DNA of 64,000 nucleotides. Source: Diphasiastrum complanatum. Its lineage: Eukaryota; Streptophyta; Lycopodiopsida; Lycopodiales; Lycopodiaceae. This document shows, one piece after another, positions 57,653-64,000 of this stretch. The notes beneath the pieces are model-generated. The model was not told where the DNA came from and made no database searches. It was given only the letters and a program-made list of their open reading frames with translations. Numbering within the stretch: position 1 is the stretch's first letter; each line of letters opens with the position of its first letter. Location: positions 84,718,694 to 84,782,693 of the forward strand of contig CM055092.1 in NCBI GenBank assembly GCA_029204225.1, in the 5' to 3' direction. The position numbers and the translations under genes were made by a program.

Positions 57653-58010
57653 TGTAATAGATCCTAACACCACAGCAGGGCAAACACTAACTGATCCACC
57701 CAACCTTGCCTACTCCCTGATATAGAGTAAGCCCCTCCTAGCCCAGTGTGAGGACTGGTAGCATGCTACTGCCAAGTGTCGGCCACGTGGCACTGATGTG
57801 GCCGACTGCACGTCGGGACCCAACTGGGGGCCCTATCCTGCTGACAGGGTCCCTAGGCTGTGTTAGGCCCGCCATGGCTATGGACCGTGCTGGGGCACAC
57901 TACTCACACTGTCTTGCCCTGTTGGTCATGTACGCTGGACACGACCCTGACTGTGGTATCTGACCTATCTGTGTTCTCTAGGGTTTGGCACTGGTTACGA
58001 GCTCGTAACA
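57653..58010 (-). repeat. 3' LTR of the Gypsy chromovirus
   Basis: On the minus strand it starts TGTTACGAGCTCGTAACC and ends GATCTATTACA. A perfect 16-bp palindrome GTTACGAGCTCGTAAC (57994-58009) sits at its outer tip. A TATA-like CTCTATATC lies near 57719-57727. It matches 62790-63147 except at about 57676 and 57796. Confidence 0.95.
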
Positions 58011-58024
58011 CTCCCTCCCCCTTA
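58011..58024 (-). promoter_or_regulatory. Polypurine tract of the Gypsy chromovirus
   Basis: On the minus strand TAAGGGGGAGGGAG directly abuts the 3' LTR, the plus-strand priming site. Confidence 0.9.
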
Positions 58025-60797
58025 AGAACCGTCTTGGTCCTCTAAGACAAAGTCTGGAAAAATCTTGCGAAGGACGCTGCCTCTTTCCCAAGTGGCATTC
58101 TCAACAGGCTGATCATTCCACTTAACCAGATATTCTTGGTATAGAGTATGACGAGTCTGCGTCTCTCTACTATCAAGAATTTCCTCTGGTTCATGTGGAG
58201 GTTGTTGAGGATCCAATGGGAGAACTAGAACACTGTCCCCTACCAGATTATCTGATCTGGTTAAGGCTTTTCGTAACTGACTTACATGAAAAACTAGAAA
58301 AACCTTACTGCTGTGTGGGAGTTCTAGTTCATAGGTGACCTCGCCTAGTCTCCTACTGATGGTAAAGGGACCACAATACCTTGGAGACAACTTAGCACAC
58401 ACTCCTGATTTGAGGGTTTTAGAGTCAACTGGGACTCTCAAGTAGACTTTCTCACCAGTGGAGAACTGCACATCCCGTCTGTGTGGATCTGCATAATGCC
58501 TGGCTCAATCCTGGGATTGTCTAATGCTATGCTTAGCATGTTCTATCATCTGGTTTAGGTCTTCTAAAAAGTTTCTGGCTGCTTCAACTTTTTCTTGTTT
58601 AAACCCTACAGCTGTGGGTGAGCGTGGCTGAAAACCGTACATCAGCATAAATGGGCTGTATCCCGTAGCTGAATGTTTGGTACTGTTGTAAGCAAACTCT
58701 AATATTGAGAGATACTCCTCCCAATTAGTCTGCCTCTTGCTAACGTATGCACGAAGCATATCCTCCAGCACTTGATTTACTCTTTCTGTTTGACCGTCCG
58801 TCTGTGGATGGTCAGTGGTACTCATATTAAGTTTAGTATGGAGATGATGGAATACTGCCTTCCAAAAATTTCCAGTAAACTTACTGTCCCGGTCGCTGAC
58901 TATGCCGGAAGGTAGACCGTACAATTTAAATAGCCCGTCTACAAACAACCTCGCTAACTCTGGAGCTCTAACGGTTGTTTTGGTCGGAATAAAATGAGCC
59001 ATTTTGGTCAGACGGTCAACTGTGACCCATATAGCGTCATTACCCTTTTGGGTTTTAGGCAGGCCTACTATAAAATCCATGGAGATACTCTCCCATTTAC
59101 CAGCTGGTATTTCTAAGGGATGCAACAACCCTCCTGCCTTTAAACGCTCTGCTTTATTTACTTGACATTTCTGGCAACTGGTTACATACTGGTGGACGTC
59201 CTTTTTCATACTGGGCCAGAAAAATTGCCTACGAAGAAGCTCATAGGTCTTCTGTATGCCTGGGTGTCCCGCGCTAGGATTGTCATGACATTCATATAGG
59301 ACCTGCTGCCTATAATCCTCTGAATTGGGGACACATACTCTATCTCTATAGAGCAAGTACTCATCCTGAATGGAATACTGTTTCCATTTGAATCCTTGAG
59401 TCAACTGACCCTCAACCACTGGGGTTTGCTTGGGTAATACAGGCTCAGAATCCTCAACGTCATCTGACGACGTATACTCGGACTCATCATCATCCTCAAC
59501 GGAAGCTGCCGTATTCTTGGATGAACTGGCACCAGCCCCGGGAACTGGTTTTGGAGTCTGTAACTGTCTGTTCTGGACTGAGTTCCAGATAATAGAGAAG
59601 AATGCATCATGCTGGCATTTCCCTCTCAAGGACTCGAGTAACTCATTACGAATCTGAGTAAAACTCAGCTCGTTTATTATAGGCATTCTGCTAAGGGCAT
59701 CTGCTACTGTATTGAATTTTCCACGCCTATATCTGATAGACATGTCAAACTCTTGCATCAACTCTGCCCAACGAGCTTTCCGACCTCTAAGCTCAGGTTG
59801 ATTGCAAAGGTATCTGAGACTCTCATGGTCTGTCAGGACCTCAAAGTTGGCACCATACAAATAATGCCTCCAAGTCTTAAGGGCATGGACTATAGAAAAG
59901 AGTTCCTTTTCATAGGCACTGTACCTAGTCTGAGCTGGCTCGAGTTTTTTACTCTCGAACGCAACTGGTCGTCCACCCTGAGTTAGCACAGCGCCTACTG
60001 CAAAGTCGCTAGCATCTGTTTCGACCACAAATGGCTGATTGGGGTCGACGACCTTTAAAACTGGTGCTGTAGCTAAGGCTGTTTTGAGAGCATCAAAGCT
60101 CTCCTGTTGTGCGGACTCCCAAATGAACTCCTTTCCCTTCCCCTTAAGGAGATTTGTCATAGGGACTGCTATCTGAGCATATTCCTTGACAAATCGTATG
60201 TAATATCCCGCCAGACCAAGAAAGATTTGAAGTTCCAAAATATTCTGAGGGTAAACCATGTGGCAAATCTTCAGGAAAAACATCTTTAAATTTAGACAAT
60301 AAAGTTTCTAATTTACTGATTTTCTGCTGAATAGAACTGGAAATAGAAACTTCAGGAATAAACTGAAAGTCACATAAGAATACCTGATGGTCTTCGTCTC
60401 CGATTAGCTGACAGAGCTCTGAACTGCAGACCATAGGGCTGTTGGGAACATCATGTTCCCCATGCAACTGGATCTCTCGGCCTTTATACTGAAAGCTGAG
60501 GGTGTTCTCCTGATAGTTTCTGTGGAGGGAAGGTCCTAAACTGTAGAGCCAATCCTTCCCGAGAACAATGTCTGTTCGATCCAGGTGCATTATCTGAAAG
60601 TTTATTTGATCTTGGTACCCCTGAATACCAAGATTTAACTTACTTACCATAGTTTCCCATATTTTTTTATCTTCACCCTTAGCTAATGAAACTATGTACC
60701 TATGCTGACTAGGTACTTCTGGTAGTTTAAGCTTTTTAACCAGGGTGTGGTTGATGAAATTATGGGTTGTCCCATCATCAACCATGACTCTTACTGA
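58022..60797 (-). pseudogene. Gypsy Pol: protease, (RT deleted), RNase H, integrase, chromodomain
   Basis: The frame continues from Gag after one TAG (60798-60800). Protease begins VMVDDGTTHNFINHTLV, with the DDG variant of the catalytic motif. After DVFPEDLPHGLP (about 60255) the frame shifts and jumps to the RT thumb (NILELQIFLGLAGYYIRFV), so the RT fingers and palm with Y-x-D-D are gone. RNase H follows (VVETDASDFAVGAVL, YSAYEKELFSIV, LTDHESLRYL, VADALSRMP). Integrase has the HHCC finger (AGHPGIQKTYELL, CQKCQVNK) and the D, D, E triad in SMDFIVGLPKT, VSDRDSKF and GQTERVNQVLE. After a TGA at 58505 the last 149 codons end in a chromodomain (EILDSRET, EYLVKWNDQPVENATWE). Chromodomains steer integration to histone-marked chromatin. 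Confidence 0.9.
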
Positions 60798-62078
60798 CTA
60801 GTTACCAACTTTCCCATGCATACGTACTAGGTCATGCGGCCCAAAGCTGAAGGGTCTCGCTAGCATTGCAGAGGTCAGCTGGCAACAGTGTTCATGATCT
60901 TCATGATACACTTTGATCTCGGAAGCTGCCGAGTCACTGGGGAAACATACAGTCTGAACAAGATGAACTTGTTTTTTATCTTTTTTAGTGAAAGGCCCCT
61001 TGGGACACTGTCTGACTGTGTGTCCCTTGCCCATACACACAAAGCACAAACGTTCTTGTTTGGCTTTCTCAAAATCATCTGGTTTTAAGGGCTGTATGAG
61101 TGAAGGGCGTTTCTGAGGAGCTTCACCTTTAAATTTATCTTCTTTCTTTCTTTTTAAAAATTTCTTTTTAAATTGAAAGTCTTTCTGAGGAAGCTGCTCA
61201 GAAAGTGGTTGCTGTCTCGCTCTCTTCCTACCCACTGAATCATCATAGATTTGAGCATATCTGAGAGCTTGCTCAAGGGTAGTAGGCGAGTTTCTCTGGA
61301 CCTCTACTTTATATTCATCTTTGAGGCCACGGACAAATCCCCTGATTTTTTGATAGTCATCCATATTTTTAATCTTTAAAATTGCTTCTCGATACTGCGA
61401 GATATATTGGATGAGGGACTTGTCCATTACTGTTCTTTCCCAGGCTTCCCAGGCTCTATCAAGTTCATTCTCTGGTAGAAATTCTCTTAGGAAAGCTTCT
61501 TCAAAAGCTTTCCATGACCGGGGAGTCTGCCCAGTCTCCTGGAGATTTAACCACCACTTATAGGCCATAGGCCCTAAAGAAAGACTGGCCTCAATTGCTT
61601 GCAAATGGTCAGGGGTCTGTTTAAGAGCATGAATGTTCTTCCATTTGCTGAGGAAGGTTTGTAGAATATCTGCATTTCTATCCTTCTCTTCCCCATTAAA
61701 AGTAGGAGGCTTTAAATCTTTAAAAACACTGGGGTAAGACCGTAAAGTCTCACCCGAAACTGATGGAAGTGGAGAAGGGAATAACTGAGAAGTGGAGGGA
61801 AGGCTTCCTTTCGCGGAACTCAAAAACAAGTTTTTGAGTTCAGCGAACGAGTCGTCCACACTGGACTTGAAATTGGCTAATGCCAACTTCAGTTCATCCA
61901 CTTCTGTTACCAATTGGAGGAACTGCTCCTTGGTAACCAGTTCGTCGAGTTCTTCGGCGAACTGTTCCTGTTCTTCCACTTCCATGGGTTCCTTCCCTTT
62001 TTTGTAAGCCAAGGCTTCTGTTTCAAGTTCGTCGAAGCCTCTCTCCGGGGGTTGATCAGGTCCCTGAGGAGTGGTCAT
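60798..62078 (-). CDS. Gypsy chromovirus Gag, intact
   Basis: This 426-residue Gag is open from ATG 62078 to TAG 60798. It starts with an acidic, coiled-coil-prone region (residues about 35-90; EELDELVTKEQFLQLV). The retrotrans_gag capsid domain covers about 115-265 (PPTFNGEEKDRNADILQTFL, KWWLNLQET, FLREFLPENELDRAWEAWE, IRGFVRGLKDEYK). A basic stretch follows (KFLKRKKEDKFK), then a single CX2CX4HX4C zinc knuckle (CFVCMGKGHTVRQC, about 344-357). Protease continues in the same frame after the stop, so Gag and Pol were one reading frame and the TAG may be either a mutation or a readthrough site. Gag forms the particle that packages element RNA, which matters here because the element could still supply packaging while borrowing RT. 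Confidence 0.9.
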   Translation of the reverse strand: MTTPQGPDQPPERGFDELETEALAYKKGKEPMEVEEQEQFAEELDELVTKEQFLQLVTEVDELKLALANFKSSVDDSFAELKNLFLSSAKGSLPSTSQLFPSPLPSVSGETLRSYPSVFKDLKPPTFNGEEKDRNADILQTFLSKWKNIHALKQTPDHLQAIEASLSLGPMAYKWWLNLQETGQTPRSWKAFEEAFLREFLPENELDRAWEAWERTVMDKSLIQYISQYREAILKIKNMDDYQKIRGFVRGLKDEYKVEVQRNSPTTLEQALRYAQIYDDSVGRKRARQQPLSEQLPQKDFQFKKKFLKRKKEDKFKGEAPQKRPSLIQPLKPDDFEKAKQERLCFVCMGKGHTVRQCPKGPFTKKDKKQVHLVQTVCFPSDSAASEIKVYHEDHEHCCQLTSAMLARPFSFGPHDLVRMHGKVGN

Positions 62079-62775
62079 CTTCGGAACTGAAATAGAGCTA
62101 CCTTAACTTCTGAATGAAAAAAAAGTCTAAAAGACTAATTTACAACTGTACAAGGAGGGAAAGAAAACTTAGCTCTTTATGAGAACTGTACTTCCACAGA
62201 GAGAATCAAGAAAAGCCCTTTCAGCTCTTCCTCCACTGCTTTCAGATCTGCTGTCCGGAAAAATCAGAGATCAAGGTACCAAGAAAAAGAAACAAACTTC
62301 TGATCGTCTTGGCCCCTTCCCTCGCTGTCTGAGGTGTATACTTTTTGCTCCAAAATTCCCGTTTTAGGACCCAAAACAGTTGCAAACTTGTGGTTCCTGC
62401 CAAAGACCTTCAGCGCTGGACCTGCACCCACGATTCTGTCTCAGATCCGCTCCAAATTCCAGAAAATTTCACTCCAAATTCGAAGTTTCCACCCAATTTG
62501 ACAGCGCTGGACCTGCTCCACGTTTTCTATTTAAAATGTGCTCAAAAATCCACAACTGATACATAAAAATCAAGGGTAAATCCCTGATTTTTCAGCGTTG
62601 AGCTTCTACAAGGGATTGTGCCTCAAACAACTGTAAATTCCCAGCAAATTTCAAGGATTTGAAAGCTGTTCCTACAGCGATTTTCCTCCTCAATTCTTTC
62701 CTGAGAATCTGAGAAATCTTTCCTATCTTCTGATAGCTTTCTCTACTGCTGTCCTGAACTCCCTAGGATGGAGAT
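62079..62775 (-). other. Gypsy untranslated leader
   Basis: About 700 bp between the primer site and the Gag ATG carry no coding similarity. This is the expected place for the dimerisation and packaging signals of the element; I could not identify specific motifs. Confidence 0.6.
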
Positions 62776-62788
62776 GGCTCTGATACCA
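62776..62788 (-). promoter_or_regulatory. Primer-binding site (initiator Met tRNA) of the Gypsy
   Basis: On the minus strand TGGTATCAGAGCC starts one base after the 5' LTR end. It is complementary to the 3' end of initiator tRNA-Met and primes minus-strand DNA synthesis. Confidence 0.95.
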
Positions 62789-62789
62789 G

Positions 62790-63147
62790 TGTAATAGATC
62801 CTAACACCACAGTAGGGCAAACACTAACTGATCCACCCAACCTTGCCTACTCCCTGATATAGAGTAAGCCCCTCCTAGCCCAGTGTGAGGACTGGTAGCA
62901 TGCTACTGCCAAGTGTCGGCCACGTGGCACTGACGTGGCCGACTGCACGTCGGGACCCAACTGGGGGCCCTATCCTGCTGACAGGGTCCCTAGGCTGTGT
63001 TAGGCCCGCCATGGCTATGGACCGTGCTGGGGCACACTACTCACACTGTCTTGCCCTGTTGGTCATGTACGCTGGACACGACCCTGACTGTGGTATCTGA
63101 CCTATCTGTGTTCTCTAGGGTTTGGCACTGGTTACGAGCTCGTAACA
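62790..63147 (-). repeat. 5' LTR of the Gypsy chromovirus
   Basis: It is the same length as the 3' LTR and identical at 356 of 358 positions by direct reading. The terminal palindrome GTTACGAGCTCGTAAC recurs at 63131-63146. Promoter activity is expected from this copy; the TATA-like CTCTATATC is conserved. Confidence 0.95.
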
Positions 63148-64000
63148 CCCTTGTTGATTGCTTTAAGCCATATATGCTCTTTCTCAATGAGCAAACATGA
63201 TTAGAAAATTCATGGGATGTAAAGCCCTCGGGCTGCTCCATATATAGCTCCTCTTGTAATTCTCCATAAAGGTAGGCTATTTTTTCATTCACTAAGTGGA
63301 CAATTTAACCATGTTGGACAGCAAACGAAAAAATATATCTCACACTAGAATGTTTGATGACCGGGGAAAAGGTGTCATAGTAATCTATACCATACTTTTG
63401 TGTAAAACCCCTTGATGACTCGGGAAAAGGTGTCAAAGTAATCTATACCATACTTTTGTGTAAAACCTTTTGCCACCAATTGAGCTTTGTATCAATTGAT
63501 CTTGCCGTTTGGTCCAAACTTGTATCGAAATATCCATGCGCACTTGATTGCCTTCCTTCTTTCAGGTAGAGGTTTGAGATCCCATACCTTCCTTTGATGT
63601 ATGGAATCTATTTCATCTTGCATGGCTAGCAGCCATTTGTCTTTTTCCTTTCCTCCTATAACTTCCTTATAGGATTCGGGTTCTCCTGCAAAACAACATC
63701 CACGAGGTAGTTGTGTTGATTCTCTCTCATGGGCTTTTTACCAAGCCTTGAGGATCTTCGAAGTAGCTCTTTAGGTATATCTCCATGCTGAATTCTCCTT
63801 GGTTTTGCTGAGCTTCCTGGATCTTACATGTCATCATGTAAATCTACATATGGTTCTGCACTTGGTTCAGGTACTTCAGAAACAAATGGATCATAAAAAT
63901 CAAATCTCGTTTGATCTATGTTATCTATAAATTTGTCTTCTTCAAAGATAACTTCTCTACATTCCAAAGTGGTATTTTCTGAAGGGAAATAGACTCTGTA
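63148..64000 (-). pseudogene. Copia B RT N-terminal half
   Basis: Reading leftward from the window edge, post-integrase text leads into RT: the AMQDEIDSIHQRKVWDLKPL segment, then [35 protein letters not shown], and ELQEELYMEQPEGFTS. It then reaches a SIYGLKQSTR end exactly at the Gypsy insertion, and RT resumes at 57652. A 58-bp tandem duplication (63354-63469) and stops disrupt the frame. Confidence 0.82.
63354..63469 (-). repeat. 58-bp tandem duplication inside Copia B RT
   Basis: The unit starting TTGATGAC on the + strand and including GGGAAAAGGTGTCA, AGTAATCTATACCA and TACTTTTGTGTAAAAC occurs at 63354-63411 and 63412-63469 with few differences. It repeats the [18 protein letters not shown] segment, the second time out of frame. 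Confidence 0.85.

Larger units (their letters stand above)
57653..63147 (-). mobile_element. Young Gypsy chromovirus lacking the RT core, nested in Copia B
   Basis: The element is 5495 bp long, with LTRs of 358 bp at 57653-58010 and 62790-63147 that differ at only two sites (both C/T). It is flanked by the 5-bp target duplication CCCTT (57648-57652 and 63148-63152). On the minus strand the order is 5' LTR, initiator-Met primer site, leader, Gag, protease, RT thumb, RNase H, integrase, chromodomain, polypurine tract and 3' LTR. The chromodomain after integrase places it among chromoviruses. Two nonsense codons and loss of the RT fingers and palm leave it non-autonomous. Confidence 0.95.
55558..64000 (-). 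mobile_element. Copia B, carrying a nested Gypsy, runs off the window
   Basis: The element is on the minus strand. Its 3' LTR occupies 55558-56568, its polypurine tract 56569-56580, and its RNase H and RT run rightward to 57652. The Gypsy element fills 57653-63147, and RT resumes at 63148 and continues toward the start of Pol at 64000. The two RT halves join logically across the Gypsy. The flanking TCTGC (55553-55557) is the expected left target duplication, but its partner lies outside the window. Confidence 0.85.

Noticed and set aside
57748-57963. Identical 71-codon frames at 57748 and 62885
   Set aside because: They are the same sequence because they lie in the two LTRs; no protein family is recognised.

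Overview
The window is plant nuclear DNA from a large, transposon-rich genome. Evidence for a land plant: a mitochondrial small heat-shock protein gene with a spliced presequence exon and heat-shock elements, two plant-type prolidase genes, and Copia and Gypsy LTR retrotransposons with initiator-Met-tRNA primer sites. The amount of old nested retroelement debris suits a gymnosperm or another big-genome plant. The species cannot be fixed from the sequence alone.

Only three host genes are convincing, all on the + strand: the mitochondrial sHSP (about 5.1-6.9 kb) and two intronless prolidase copies (23.5-25.0 kb and 49.9-51.3 kb). The prolidases are about 88% identical in protein. They keep every metal ligand and share similar 3' flanks, so they look like a DNA-level tandem duplication that retroelements later pushed apart.

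Layout. 0-5 kb: Copia fragments, one chimeric, and unassigned DNA. 5.1-6.9 kb: sHSP gene with a repeated 5' leader. 8.2-8.7 kb: a small inverted-repeat element and a GC-rich hairpin. 9.5-13.1 kb: two decayed Copia remnants. 13.1-15.8 kb: AT-rich DNA ending in a Helitron-type (DUF6570-like) fragment. 16.0-21.8 kb: a Copia LTR scrap, then a Tat/Athila-like Gypsy remnant (RNase H, integrase, a very long extra ORF, 3' LTR). 23.3-25.7 kb: prolidase 1. 25.8-33.8 kb: Gypsy gag (+), Gypsy protease-RT (-), a long G/T-rich stretch and an LTR. 33.8-39.4 kb: a 5'-truncated Copia (+) beside another Copia (-). 39.4-45.5 kb: a complete-ended Copia with 5-bp target duplication. 45.5-49.8 kb: repeats and a diverged Gypsy LTR. 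49.9-51.9 kb: prolidase 2. 53.2-64 kb: a three-level nest, with Copia A interrupted by Copia B, itself interrupted by a young Gypsy chromovirus.

The most interesting points are these. The youngest element (57653-63147) has LTRs that differ at only two sites, yet it has lost the whole catalytic part of reverse transcriptase, so it was probably copied in trans. The complete-ended Copia at 39-45 kb also lacks its RT core. The Tat-like Gypsy carries a roughly 900-codon unassigned reading frame downstream of integrase. The sHSP leader contains tandemly repeated splice-donor blocks. No CRISPR array, rRNA or tRNA gene was seen.
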